Assembly (NCBI GenBank): GCA_963772645.1
Contig: CAVYYD010000010.1
Location: forward strand, 186,001 to 250,000
Direction of reading: 5' to 3'
DNA: 64,000 nt
DNA from: DASSQJ01 sp963772645
GTDB lineage: Bacteria; Actinomycetota; Actinomycetes; Actinomycetales; Dermatophilaceae
A program made the position numbers and the translations under genes. How positions within the stretch are numbered: the first letter of the stretch is position 1; every line of letters starts with the position of its first letter. Positions 9,002 through 18,335 of this stretch are shown one piece after another. The notes below the pieces were generated by a model. That model had not been told where the DNA came from, did not search any database, and saw only the letters and a list, made by a program, of their open reading frames with translations.

Positions 9002-11320
9002 CTACCCGACCCTGGCGCCGGGGCTGACGGCGAGGTCGCGGGCCAACTGTCGCATCGCTCCGTCGATCGCGCGAAGGTGCCGCAGCACCGACCAGAGCAG
9101 CTCGTGCTCATGGCCGCCGAGGTCCTCGCACACCTGCCGCGCCTCCTCCAGCTGCGCATCGACCACGGGAAGCTCGACCGTCGGGGCCGGGCCGCCCACG
9201 TCGACGGCAGGCCTCAGCCGGTGGACCGTACCGGCGACCGCCGAGACCGCCCGGGACACCGGCACGCTGCGGCGCGGGCCGGAGGCGACCCCGGCCGCGG
9301 CATCCGACACCCGAGCGAGCGACCGGCCGTGGTGCTCGCAGGCGCCGACGACCATCACCACCCGACGCAGCCCCGTGCGGTTCGTCAGCCCGGCCAGCGG
9401 GCCGGTCAGGGGGCTCGCGGTCGTCCGCAGCGTGGCCATCGCCGTCCGCAGCCGGCGGGCGCGCCCCAGCAGGTCGTCGCCGAGCCGGGCGGGGTTGGCG
9501 GGCGGGCCGGGGTTGCCGGGCGGGCCGGGCGGGTCCCCGGCCCGGCCGTGCGGATCCGCTGACTCGCCGGTGAGCGTGCGGCCGACCGACTCCAGCAGCT
9601 CCTCCAGCGACTCCAGCACCTCGCCGATGTCCTTGGTCGCCGCGCGACGGGCCCGCTGAGGGAGGACCAGATACGCCGCGAGGGCGCCGGCCGCGGCTCC
9701 CGCAGCGGTCTCCTCGAGCCGGGTGAGCAGCAGCCCGATGCTGAACATCCCCATCAGCCCGTAGAGCAGCCCCAGCATCGCGGTGACGAAGAACATCATC
9801 CAGGCGATCGAGATCCGCAGCAGGTAGATGCCGAGGAAGAGACACAGGGCGATCGCCACGACCGCGAGCGCCGTCCGGTCACCGACCAGGGAGGCCACCA
9901 GCACGCCGGCCACGACCCCGGCGAGCGTGCCGAGGACGCGGAGCCATCCCTTCTGCAGCGTCTCCTCGCGGGTGGAGGTCCCGGTGAAGACGACGAAGGC
10001 CGCGATCACCGCCCAGAACCACCGGGTCGGCGAGAGCAGCTCCCCGAGCACGATCGCCACCACGGCCGCCACCGCCACCTGCAGCGCGGTGCGGGACAGC
10101 TCCCGCCAGCGGGGAGCGCCGGAGCCGTCGCCCTCGTCGCCGATGCTACCCGCCGGGTCCTCGCGCGAGTCCTCGACGGATCCGTCGCCGACGACCGGCT
10201 CGTCCCCGCGGTCGGCGGCCAGGACCCTCGCGCTGGCGTCCGGCTCGGCCTCGGGTTCGGGGTCGGACTCGGGTCGCCAGGTCCGCGCCCACGCCTCGGC
10301 GCACCGATCCAGGGCGCTGGCCAGGACCGGGTCGAGGTGGCGGCGACCGGTGGCGGTGCGGCCGGCATCCGCCGCAGCGAGCCGGGCCCGCAGGTCACCG
10401 AGCGCCGCGGCCAGCGCGGCCCGCGGCGCCGAGGCCAGCTCCCGGCCCCCGGGCCCCCCGGGGTCGGCGCCCTCATCGCCCCCAACCTGGTCGACGCACA
10501 ACGAGACCACCCGCTCCAGGGCGAGCTGGACGTCGAAGACCCGGACCGCGAGGTCATCGTTCCGCACCACCGCCCAGACCCGGTCGTCCGCGCCGTCGAG
10601 CCGAGCCTCGGCGGCTCCGGCGGCCTCCGCGCAGGCGAGGACGCGCTGGCGCAACCGGTGACGGGCCCGGCCCTCCCAGCGTCCGGCCGTCACGGCCTCG
10701 GCGAGGGTGTCGAGCACCCGTCCCGCGCGCACCGACCACGCCCCCAGCTCTCGTCGCAGGTCACGGTCGGGATGCCGCGGTGCCAGCACGGTGCGCACCC
10801 CGAAGCTGATCGTCGCGCCGACGGCCGCACCGACGACCATGCCCGGCAACTGGGAGGGGGTCGCCCGGACGAAGAGCGCCATGAAGTACGTGACGAAGGA
10901 GACCATCCCGACCGCCAGGCCGCGCGGTCCCCAGCGGCGCAGGTAGACCGCGGCGACCATCACCAGGACGAACACCGCGTCGCTGAGCCACAGCCGGTCG
11001 CGGAACGTCACGGACAGCCCGGCGGAGACCGCGACACCCGGGACCAGCAGCGCGGTGCTCACCGCACGCCCCGAGGTGCTCGGGTCGTTGACGGTCAACG
11101 AGGCGATCATCGCGACGACCACGCCGACGACCGCCGCCGTCACGGGCTGGCCCCAGGCCAGGGCGACGCCGCCCACCGCCAGCACCGCGAGCACCAGGGT
11201 CACCAGCGTCGTCGAGGCCAGCCGCAGCCGGGCGAGACCCGGGTCGGAGGCGGTCAGCAGCGTCCAGCCGCGGCGCAGCGCCTGCACGTCACCACTCACC
11301 TCCCGACCGGCTGTCGGCAT
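9002..11320 (-). CDS. FUSC family (aromatic acid exporter-like) membrane protein
   Basis: A 772-residue protein with two blocks of about six membrane segments (residues about 35-175 and 425-545) separated by a hydrophilic Ala/Arg-rich region with an acidic Glu-Asp-Pro stretch near residues 360-400. This duplicated layout is typical of FUSC/YccS/ArAE proteins, and the LSPTRWFWAVIAAFVVF segment matches the second FUSC half. Family members are inner-membrane proteins linked to efflux of organic acids, usually without a proven substrate. The ATG at 11320 has no good ribosome site; a GTG about 30 bp downstream, preceded by GGGAGG, is a plausible alternative start. It stands alone on the minus strand. 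Confidence 0.8.
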   Translation of the reverse strand: MPTAGREVSGDVQALRRGWTLLTASDPGLARLRLASTTLVTLVLAVLAVGGVALAWGQPVTAAVVGVVVAMIASLTVNDPSTSGRAVSTALLVPGVAVSAGLSVTFRDRLWLSDAVFVLVMVAAVYLRRWGPRGLAVGMVSFVTYFMALFVRATPSQLPGMVVGAAVGATISFGVRTVLAPRHPDRDLRRELGAWSVRAGRVLDTLAEAVTAGRWEGRARHRLRQRVLACAEAAGAAEARLDGADDRVWAVVRNDDLAVRVFDVQLALERVVSLCVDQVGGDEGADPGGPGGRELASAPRAALAAALGDLRARLAAADAGRTATGRRHLDPVLASALDRCAEAWARTWRPESDPEPEAEPDASARVLAADRGDEPVVGDGSVEDSREDPAGSIGDEGDGSGAPRWRELSRTALQVAVAAVVAIVLGELLSPTRWFWAVIAAFVVFTGTSTREETLQKGWLRVLGTLAGVVAGVLVASLVGDRTALAVVAIALCLFLGIYLLRISIAWMMFFVTAMLGLLYGLMGMFSIGLLLTRLEETAAGAAAGALAAYLVLPQRARRAATKDIGEVLESLEELLESVGRTLTGESADPHGRAGDPPGPPGNPGPPANPARLGDDLLGRARRLRTAMATLRTTASPLTGPLAGLTNRTGLRRVVMVVGACEHHGRSLARVSDAAAGVASGPRRSVPVSRAVSAVAGTVHRLRPAVDVGGPAPTVELPVVDAQLEEARQVCEDLGGHEHELLWSVLRHLRAIDGAMRQLARDLAVSPGARVG

Positions 11321-11921
11321 CCCGGGCCAGCCTAGGAGGTCACCACCCCCTGGCCCGGCGGGCGAGCGCCTCCTTGACCGGCCTGCTCAGGGACGGCCAG
11401 GTCGTCAACCTCTGGGTCCTCGGGCGAGGCACCGGTTCCGTGAAGGACCGGGCCACCGCCGCCGGAAGGGAGCTGACGACGGCAACGTCACACCCCAGCC
11501 AGCGGTAAACGAGGCTGGGGGGACGCTGGAACGAGGACTTCGGGGGGCAGATGTTCCACCCCCCGTGGACGGGGCCCGTACCGGGCCAGGCGTCCTCAGG
11601 CCCTCCACGCCCGGACCCCCTCCCGGCTCGGGTCGGTGGCCTCACCGACCCCCGGTGTCGCCCGAGCGCGCCGTGATGCAGTGCGAGACCGTCTCGAGGG
11701 TCACCAGGTCACCGACCGGAAACCCGGCCGGGTTGGCGAGGACCTCCACCGGCGGACGGCCGGCGGAAGGCGAATGCGAGGACATTAGCCACGGCCCGAT
11801 GAGCTGGCCTATGGGGAAGATCCCCCATAGGCGATGGGCCCCGCACGGCAGGCATGATGGCGACCTACCGAGCACCGGGCGTGTCCCCGGCGCCCAACGG
11901 CACGGGAGGAGTGGTGGTGGC
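11321..11921. other. Intergenic region between FUSC gene and SDR gene
   Basis: About 600 bp between divergently transcribed genes. Open frames here have irregular composition and no recognisable domain. The only clear structure is the inverted repeat at 11807-11832. Confidence 0.5.
11807..11832. promoter_or_regulatory. Inverted repeat upstream of SDR gene
   Basis: Perfect 10-bp arms GCCTATGGGG and CCCCATAGGC around a 6-nt spacer, 90 bp upstream of the SDR start. A likely dimeric-regulator operator, though a stem-loop is also possible. Confidence 0.45.
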
Positions 11922-12734
11922 GTGGGACGCTCGTCGCTGTCGGGTCAGGTGGCGCTGGTCACGGGCGCGTCCCAGGGCATCGGTGCCCACCTCGCGGCGG
12001 GACTGTCTCGCCGCGGCATGCTCGTCGCCGGCCTGGCGCGGACGCGAGGCCGGCTCGAAGCCACTCTTGCGGAGATCGCGGAGGAGACCGGCGTCGCGAC
12101 GTTCGCCGTGCACGCCGACGTGACCGATCGCGCCGCGCTGGATGCGGCGGTCACCGAGGTCCGGACCCGCTTCGGGGCCGTCGACCTGCTCGTGAACTGC
12201 GCCGGCCTCGTCGACGAGACGGAGGCTGCCCTCTGGCAGGCCGACCCCGACTCGTGGTGGGAGGTGGTGGCCAGCCACGTCCGGGGGGCCCAGCTGGCCG
12301 CTGGGGCAGTCGTACCCGCAATGGTTGACCGCGGCTCCGGCCGGGTCGTGAACCTGGCCAGCGGGATGGGCACGCGGGCGGTGCCGGAGTACTCGGCCTA
12401 CTCCGTGGGCAAGGCGGCCCAGATCCGGCTGACCGAGTGCCTAGCCGAGGCCCTCGAGGGGACCGGGGTGCTCGCCTTCAACATTGCACCGGGGCTGGTG
12501 CGCACCCCGATGACGGAGAGCATGCCGAAATGGGAGGGGAACACCCAGTGGACGCCCCCCGGTCGTATCGTCGACCTGGTGTGCGCGGTGGCCGAAGGAG
12601 AGCTCGACCACTGGGCGGGCCGCTTCCTCCGGGGCGGCGTGGACCTGCCGGACACCGTGCGGGAGATGCGTCCGAGCGGCGCAGATCGGCAGCTGAGGCT
12701 TCGGCCCTACGGCCCGGATGACCCGCTCGGCTGA
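11922..12734 (+). CDS. Short-chain dehydrogenase/reductase (SDR)
   Basis: A 270-residue classical SDR, probably an NAD(P)-dependent cytosolic oxidoreductase. The cofactor loop TGASQGIG lies at residues about 14-21, NCAG follows in the fold, and the catalytic set is the Ser of NLASGMG plus YSVGK. The proline-rich tail after the usual end of the domain is somewhat unusual. The GTG at 11922 was chosen because GGGAGGAG (11904-11911) sits ten bases upstream and because the Rossmann fold begins right after it. It stands alone with no operon partner. The Arg-containing loop after strand 2 (ARTRGR) would suit NADP, but substrate cannot be given. Confidence 0.85.
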   Translation: MGRSSLSGQVALVTGASQGIGAHLAAGLSRRGMLVAGLARTRGRLEATLAEIAEETGVATFAVHADVTDRAALDAAVTEVRTRFGAVDLLVNCAGLVDETEAALWQADPDSWWEVVASHVRGAQLAAGAVVPAMVDRGSGRVVNLASGMGTRAVPEYSAYSVGKAAQIRLTECLAEALEGTGVLAFNIAPGLVRTPMTESMPKWEGNTQWTPPGRIVDLVCAVAEGELDHWAGRFLRGGVDLPDTVREMRPSGADRQLRLRPYGPDDPLG

Positions 12735-12922
12735 CACCCGCTCCGCCCCTGAACGGATCCTCGGCTGCCCAGGATCGCCCACCGCGCCGGCCCGCACCCC
12801 AGGCAGCCGACCGCCCTCAGCGCGGAGGGAGCGTGGTGCGCCTCGACGCCGACTGTGCGGTGGCCGGCAGGTTGGCCGGTAGCCGGCGCGAGCCAGGCTC
12901 AGGATGACCCCGTACTGCGCAG

Positions 12923-13310
12923 CTAGGAGAGCACCGCAGCCACCCGCCGGCTCAACGTGCGCTCGTCCGACAGCTCCGCGACGCGTGGGTCGACCACCGA
13001 GCGCCCGGCGAGGACCTCGTCCTGGCCGGAGTCCTCGACCAGGTGACGCGTGTCGGTCCCGGGCCGGAGCACGGCGTCAGGCTGCCGCCCAGCGACGCCA
13101 GCCGGTCCCGGAGACCGGTGAGCCCGGTACCCCGGGACGTGCCAAGGTCGGAGCCGCGGCCGTCGTCGCAGACCTCGACGACCAGCCGGTCACGCTCGAT
13201 GCCGAACAGCACCTGGCCGCGGTTGGCCTCCGCCTGCCTGACGACGGTGGTCAGGCACTCGGCCACCACGAAGTACACCGCCCCCGGGACGTCGGCCGGT
13301 TCGACCCAAG
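12923..13310 (-). pseudogene. Remnant of a NarL-type two-component system (kinase end fused to regulator end)
   Basis: In one minus frame the sequence reads AVYFVVAECLTTVV, then DRLVVEVCDDGRGSD and GTGLTGLRDRLASLGGSL. These are the N, G1 and G2 boxes of a LuxR-coupled histidine kinase ATPase domain. After a shift of frame, GRSVVDPRVAEL and a terminal RRVAAVLS followed by TAG (12923-12925) resemble a NarL/LuxR response regulator. The kinase start, the receiver domain and the HTH are gone, so this is a deletion-fused relic. Nothing else recognisable lies between 12735 and 13350. Confidence 0.6.
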
Positions 13311-13350
13311 AGCGGTCACACCCTCGGGTGGTTGCCTGCGCCCACGCAGC

Positions 13351-13368
13351 GCTTCACGGTGAAGCGGA
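13351..13368 (+). repeat. Core repeat 1, left end of the ychF island
   Basis: The 18-mer GCTTCACGGTGAAGCGGA recurs exactly at 18198-18215. Its last nine bases (TGAAGCGGA) are shared with the core copies at 19929 and 21816 inside and next to the ychF 3' end. It probably marks the outer junction of an old integrated element. Confidence 0.55.
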
Positions 13369-13678
13369 CGTGCCGCGCACCCGCTGGTGGCAACGGTTCT
13401 CGCTGGCGGTGAGCCACTCACCCTGCCCAAACGGCGCCGGCAGGTGACGGGTAGTGACGGTCGCGGATTACCGTACCGCGGGCAATCTGCGGGCACGGGC
13501 GCCGAGCCAGACGGGTGTGGACTCTTGCACGCGGGCACCCCGAGTCGTCTGTGGTTCCGGCGTCTCGGAGTTGGTGCGATAGGGGGTGGAGCACCGCGTA
13601 CAGCGGTGCTGGGGGGTGTATCACGCGGTGGCCGGTGTGCTCCTTTCGGTGCGCACCCACACTCACCAAGGAGACACC

Positions 13679-14095
13679 ATGGACCTACATGACTCGGACA
13701 CCTTCCTGCGGTTCCTCGCCCTGCGGAACCAGTACGTCTGGGAGGTCGTCGGCGGCGGGCCGCTCGGCCGGTTCGGGCAGGTTGCACTGAACCCGCAGCC
13801 GTTGCCGCCGAGGGAGGTCGGCGCGGTCCTCGTGTCGGTCCTGGCCGAGCGGGCCGCGGTCGGCGGCAGCTTCTCGAGGTTTGCCGAGGACATCGACGAC
13901 TGGTGCGGCACCGGTTGGCCGCACCACATCCCCAAGCCCAAGGGCGGCGGGCCCGACCCGCTGCCGTGGCAGGTCTTCCTGGGCGCAGCGGTCGCGGCGA
14001 TCGAACTGGCCCACGGACTGGACGGCAAGGACGCAGAGCAGGTCGGAGGCGCCGCGGAGAGGTTGTTCGAGAAGGCGCAACAGTTCGGCGACTGA
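13679..14095 (+). CDS. Conserved hypothetical protein with LNPQPLPP motif
   Basis: A 138-residue protein, probably cytosolic, with no signal peptide or membrane segment. Start ATG 13679 follows AAGGAG (13668-13673). Visible features are an acidic N-terminus (DLHDSDTFLRFL), the motif VALNPQPLPP near residue 40, a Gly/Pro-rich loop PKPKGGGPDPLPW and an Ala-rich helical C-terminus. The LNPQPLPP motif occurs in actinobacterial proteins of unknown role, so I give no function. It lies between core repeat 1 and the IS110 element, so it may be cargo of the older integrated element. Confidence 0.6.
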   Translation: MDLHDSDTFLRFLALRNQYVWEVVGGGPLGRFGQVALNPQPLPPREVGAVLVSVLAERAAVGGSFSRFAEDIDDWCGTGWPHHIPKPKGGGPDPLPWQVFLGAAVAAIELAHGLDGKDAEQVGGAAERLFEKAQQFGD

Positions 14096-14139
14096 CCTCC
14101 CGACCCTCGCCTGACTGTGAGGATCGACAGCGCAGCCTG

Positions 14140-14373
14140 ATGGTGCTGGGCTGTGGTCGACCGCCTCGGACGTGACTCATCCACTGACTGGCCGTGGTGC
14201 CTTTGCCGGACTTGTCCGTCCGGGGTGGTCGGTCCCGGCCCGGTCGGAGTGTGACTGGCCTGATCAGGAGCTTGACCGCCGGCGTTCACGGCGTCGGCGT
14301 GTCCCGTCACAGTCCTGCCGTGACTCCTCCCGGACCGGACCCTTCGTCCGCTCCAGAGCTTGGGAGGAACGCA
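14140..14373 (+). ncRNA. Candidate bridge RNA region of the IS110 element
   Basis: About 230 bp of non-coding, hairpin-prone sequence precede the transposase ATG. IS110-group elements are known to encode a structured bridge (seek) RNA in this 5' region that specifies target and donor DNA. Here it is an inference from position only; no RNA fold or loop assignment was computed. Confidence 0.3.
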
Positions 14374-15081
14374 ATGAACAGTCTGTCCGAGATCGTCGAG
14401 GTCGTCATCGGGGTCGACACGCACGTCGAGACCCACACCGCCGCGGTGGTTGACGCCCGTACCGGCGCGGTGCTCGAGGAGCTGACCGTGCCCACCACGC
14501 CGCAGGGTTACCAAGAGCTGGTCGACCTGGCTGATGGGCACAGCTCGTTGCGGGTGTGGGCCATCGAGGGCACCGGCGGTCATGGCGCCGGCTTGGCTCG
14601 ACACCTGGCCCGCGGGGAAGAGGTCGTGGTCGAGCTGGACCGCCCCGAACGCGCCAAGCGGCGTCACGGGGCGAAGTCCGACCCGTTGGACGCGGTGCGC
14701 GCCGCCCGCGAGGCGTTGGCCCGCCCGAAGCTGGGTACCCCACGCGCTGGTGGTGATCGTCAGGCCCTGTCGGTGCTGCTGGCCGCGCGCCGCTCCGCAG
14801 TGGATGCCTCCACCGTCGCCCAGCGGCAGCTGTTCTCGCTGGTCATCGCCGCCCCAGAGCACCTACGGGTCAGGCTGCGTGGGCGCAAGCTGCCCGAGAT
14901 GGTCAAGATCGCCGCCCGGCTGCGGGTCCAGCCCGGGTGGGGTGATGACGCTCATCTGAAAGTCCCCAGACCTGCTCACTGAAAGTCCCCACCCTGCGTG
15001 GCTCCACGGAGTCGGGTGGGGCTCCTTTGACGCTGGTGGTCTCTGACCACGCACCAGCTCATCAAAGGAGCCCCTCCGCTC

Positions 15082-16483
15082 ATGCTCACACGGGAGGACG
15101 ACATCGACGTGCACGCGTTGCACCGGCAGGGGTGGACGATCTCAGCGATCGCGCGCCACCTGGGCAAGGACCGCAAGACGGTCCGGGCCTATCTCAACGG
15201 TCGCGAGGCGGGCGTGCGTCAACGCACCGTCGTCGACCACTTCGAACCGTTCGCCGACTACGTGGGTCAGCGTCTGGGTGACGACCCGCACCTGTGGGCC
15301 TCGACGTTGTACGACGAGCTCCTGGGCTTGGGGTATGACCGCTCGTACCCGTCCATGACGCGGGCGATCAGGGCCCGCGAGCTGCGCCCGGCGTGCGAGG
15401 CGTGCCGGCCAACGACGGGCCGGGCGGTGGCGGTGATCGAGCACCCGCCCGGGCAGGAGACCCAGTGGGACTGGGTCGAGCTGCCCGACCCGCCCGAGCA
15501 CTGGGGGTGGGGCAAGACCGCGTACCTGCTCGTCGGCGCCCTCTCACACTCCAGTCGCTGGCGTGGGCTGCTGTGCGAGTCGATGGAGCAACCCCACCTC
15601 ATCGACGCCCTGGACCGGGTCGCCCGGGCCCTGGGTGGCCTGACCAAGGACTGGCGCTTTGACCGGATGGCCACGGTCGTCTCCCCGGGCACCGGCAAGG
15701 TCAGCGCCTCGTTCGCTGGCGTCGCGAAGCACTACGCCGTGACCGTCAAACCGTGCCCACCCCGGCGGGGGAACCGCAAAGGCGTCGTGGAGAAGGCCAA
15801 CCACGTTGCCGCGCAGCGGTTCTGGCGGACCGTACCGGACGACGCCACCGTCGAGGAAGCACAAGCACTGCTGGATAGGTGGTGCGCCACCCGCGGCGAT
15901 GTGCGGATGCGCGTCACCGCTGATGGGCGCGCCACCGTCGCGACCGTGGCCAAGGCCGAACCACTGGCGCCGATGCCGACCCCGTACCCGGCCGTGCTCA
16001 CCGTGCCCCGGGTGGTGTCCGCGCAAGCGCTGGTGTCCTACCGCGGCAACCGCTACTCCGTGCCACCGCAGCTGCACGGGGCCACCGTGAGCGTGTCGGT
16101 GCGCCTGGGCAGCACCCACCTGGACATCGCCACCGCCCCCGCCCCCGGACGAGCCTCACCGCTGCCGACCGTGATCGCCCGGCACGCGTTGGCCCCGCCC
16201 GGGGCCGGGGCCACCATCCGCCACGACGTCCACGTCACCGCCCTGGAGCAGGCCGCCCTCGCCGCGTCCACCACCGCGCGTCCGCACCGCAGCAAGCAGA
16301 GGCTCCCGCCCAGCGCTGCCGCTGCAGCGCACGCCGCGACCCTGCGCACCCGACAAGGAGGTCACGACCAGAGCGAGCAGGGCGAAGGCGGGCGTGGTCG
16401 ACCTGAGCGTGTACGCCGCCGCAGCAGCCGGCCGCAACACCCTCACCCCCACCACCGGAACCCGTCACACCCAACCCCACTAA
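15082..16483 (+). pseudogene. istA: IS21 transposase IstA, frameshifted near its C-terminus
   Basis: IstA is the DDE transposase of IS21. The N-terminus is a helix-turn-helix (ISAIARHLGKDRKTVRAYL), followed by a catalytic core with D in ETQWDWVELPD, D in LTKDWRFDRMA and E in NRKGVVEKANH. The first frame is open to beyond 16360, but the true C-terminus (DLSVYAAAAAGRNTLTPT, stop TAA 16481-16483) lies in another frame, so one indel sits at about 16360-16400. AAAGGAG at 15064-15070 supports the ATG at 15082. The lesion may be a sequencing error, as others in this window seem to be. Confidence 0.85.
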
Positions 16484-16498
16484 GGAGACGAACACCCC

Positions 16499-17339
16499 AT
16501 GACCACAACCGAATCCGCGACCCTGACCACCCCGGCCAGCGCCGGGCAGGCCTCGCTGTACCAGCAGCTACGCGCCCACCTCGCCACCCTGAAGCTGCAC
16601 GACGCCGCCGAGCACCTGCCCACCGTCCTGGACGCCGCACACACCGAAGGGCTGACCCTGACCGCGGCGCTGGAGCGACTCCTCGCGATCGAGGTCGACG
16701 CCACCGAAGCCCGCCGCCTCGCCGGGCGGATCCGGTTCGCCTCCCTGCCGACCCCGGCCACGCTGGCCGACTTCGACTACGACGCCGCCCCCGGCGTCGA
16801 CCCCGCCCTGATCAACGAGCTCGCCACCGGCCGCTACCTGCAGCAGGCCACGAACGTGCTGCTCATCGGACCACCCGGCGTCGGCAAAACCCACCTCGCC
16901 GTGGGCCTGGCCCGCAGTGCGGCCGAGGCCGGGTACCGCACCTACTTCACCACCGCCGCCGACCTCGCCGCCCGCTGCCACCGCGCCGCGATCGAAGGCC
17001 GCTGGGCCACCACCATGCGCTTCTTCGCCGGCCCCACCTGCCCTGGTCATCGACGAACTCGGCTACCTCCCGCTGCCCGCCGAAGCCGCATCCGCCCTGT
17101 TCCAAGTCGTGTCGCAGCGGTACCTGAAGACCTCGATCATCCTCACCAGCAACAAAGGCGTCGGCTCCTGGGGTGAGGTCCTGGGCGACACCGCCGTCGC
17201 CGCAGCCCTACTCGACCGGCTCCTCCACCGCTCCGTCGTGCTCAACCTCGACGGCGACTCCTACCGCCTTCGCGCGCACCACGCCCGAGGCGAGGCCCTT
17301 CGAGCCACCACCACCGGCACCCGCCAACCACTACGCTGA
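16499..17339 (+). pseudogene. istB: IS21 helper ATPase IstB, frameshifted before Walker B
   Basis: IstB is the AAA+ ATPase that helps IstA choose targets. The start ATG (16499) is 15 bp after the istA stop. Visible parts are a helical N-domain (LRAHLATLKLHDAAEHLP), Walker A GPPGVGKTHLA, and, after a one-base slip near 17036, Walker B LVIDELGYLPL and sensor SNKGVGSWGEV. Both halves are well conserved, so either the slip is recent or it is a sequencing error. The stop TGA is at 17337-17339. Confidence 0.85.
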
Positions 17340-17949
17340 CCCCGCCACCAGGTGAGGACAATCAACGATCAAACCTGGGGACATTCGATGAGCGCCATCA
17401 GGGGGACCGAGTCGGCCACCACCGCGGTCACGCTGCGAACCTTGGCCCGCCGCTCCTTGGCCCTGACCGCCGAGGCGGCCGAGCTGGAGAAGCAGATCCT
17501 GGCGATCGTGCGCGCTTGGCGCCCGGACCTGCTCGACCAGTTCGGCGTCGGACCGATCGTGGCCGCGACCGTGCTGTGTGCCTGGTCCCACCCCGGCCGG
17601 GTCCGCTCCGAGGCCGCGTTCGCGATGCTCGCCGGCGCTGCCCCGATCCCTGCGAACAGCGGCCAGGTCACCACCAGGTACCGCCTCAACCGCTACGGAG
17701 ACCGACAGCTCAACCGGGCCCTGCACGTCGTCGTGCTGTCCAGACAGCGCTACCACGCACCGACCAAGGCCTACACCGAGCGGCGGACCACCAACGGCAA
17801 GACTCCCAGAGACATCCGCCGCTGCCTCAAGCGCTACATCGCCCGAGACCTGTACCGACTCCTCGAACACGGCCCCTCACCGGCTTGACCAACCATAGGA
17901 GCGTCCCTCCGACTCCAGCCCGGGGCCGGGCACGAGCAGCAGGGCCCGG

Positions 17950-18136
17950 TGGCAATGGGCTCCCGTTCGACGTGCCCGAGCCGAGGAAGCCGTACGGCGG
18001 TGAGCGGGTCGTACCGAAACCGGACGAGCTCGTCACGTTGCTTTCCGAGCACATCGCGCTGGGCCACCGAGGCGAGTGGCAGTTCCAGGGTGCCGGGACA
18101 CTCCTCTCGCACCAGAACACCGTTGGCTACTCGTAG
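17950..18136 (+). pseudogene. Remnant of a tyrosine recombinase (phage-type integrase)
   Basis: About 60 codons remain. VPEPRKPYGGERVVPKP resembles the catalytic-domain beta-hairpin, then DELVTLLSEHIA, and then SHQNTVGYS ending in TAG. That last block matches the LHQNTVGYRWR region seen just before the catalytic HxLR box in actinobacterial integrases. The N-terminus and the catalytic H, R and Y parts are missing. It ends 61 bp before core repeat 2, the expected place for an integrase gene next to its attachment site. This relic may have belonged to the element that mobilised the cassettes. The identification rests on short motifs. Confidence 0.5.
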
Positions 18137-18197
18137 CGCTGGACCCAGGCCGCTGCACATTGCGGGCAGCGGGTGGCCCCTGAGGCTGTGAACAGCG

Positions 18198-18217
18198 GCT
18201 TCACGGTGAAGCGGAAC
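18198..18217 (+). repeat. Core repeat 2 (putative attachment core)
   Basis: Contains GCTTCACGGTGAAGCGGA, identical to core 1, extended to TGAAGCGGAAC (18207-18217) and then GAA, as at core 3. It opens cassette 1. Cassette 1 and cassette 2 also resemble each other for about 150 bp after their cores. Confidence 0.6.
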
Positions 18218-18335
18218 GAAAACCGGCGTTGTCGACTGTCGCTGGCCGCCGTCGGCGAGAGCCGGAAAACACTACCTGAACTGCGGAGACGCGATCTCGC
18301 GACCGTCGGGCGTCGATGGCGATCATCGGTCTCGA

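Larger units (their letters stand above)
14943..17400 (+). mobile_element. IS21-family insertion sequence, 2458 bp, with 4-bp target duplication
   Basis: The termini are imperfect inverted repeats: left TGATGACGCTCATC continues into TGAAAGTCCCCAG, and the right end reversed reads TGATGGCGCTCATC continuing into GAATGTCCCCAG. The left end repeats TGAAAGTCCCCA at 14957 and 14980; the right end has related copies at 17353-17364 and 17375-17386, the multiple terminal sites typical of IS21. GGGG flanks both sides (14939-14942 and 17401-17404), a 4-bp target duplication whose removal restores the IS110 transposase frame. It carries istA and istB, each with a frameshift in this sequence. Confidence 0.9.
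14374..17888 (+). pseudogene. IS110-family transposase, interrupted by IS21
   Basis: The N-terminal part (14374-14942) has the DEDD RuvC-like residues: D in VIGVDTHVETH, E in WAIEGTGG, and D...D in KSDPLDAVRAAR. The C-terminal part (17405-17888) is the Transposase_20 domain (LLDQFGVGPIVAATVL, AFAMLAGAAPIPANSGQ). Joining 14942 to 17405 gives a continuous 350-codon frame reading QPGWGTESATTAV across the joint, so the only lesion is the IS21 insertion. The start ATG is backed by GGGAGG at 14362-14367. DEDD plus Ser transposases act as homotetramers with bridge RNA. Confidence 0.85.
14140..17900 (+). mobile_element. IS110-family element, split by an IS21-family insertion
   Basis: The element is identified by its transposase. 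Exact ends could not be set because IS110 elements lack reliable inverted repeats. The non-coding stretch before the transposase (about 14140-14373) and the short one after 17888 should hold the two ends. Removing the IS21 element and one copy of its 4-bp duplication leaves one open transposase frame, so IS110 arrived first. Confidence 0.75.

Noticed and set aside
12756..12776. Terminator after the SDR gene (GATCCT...AGGATC)
   Set aside because: Only a 6-bp stem with a 9-nt loop and no T run; too weak.
13440..13500. Phased TGCGGAC arm repeats right of core 1
   Set aside because: Only loose GCGG-type matches without a consistent 11-bp period at the expected offset.
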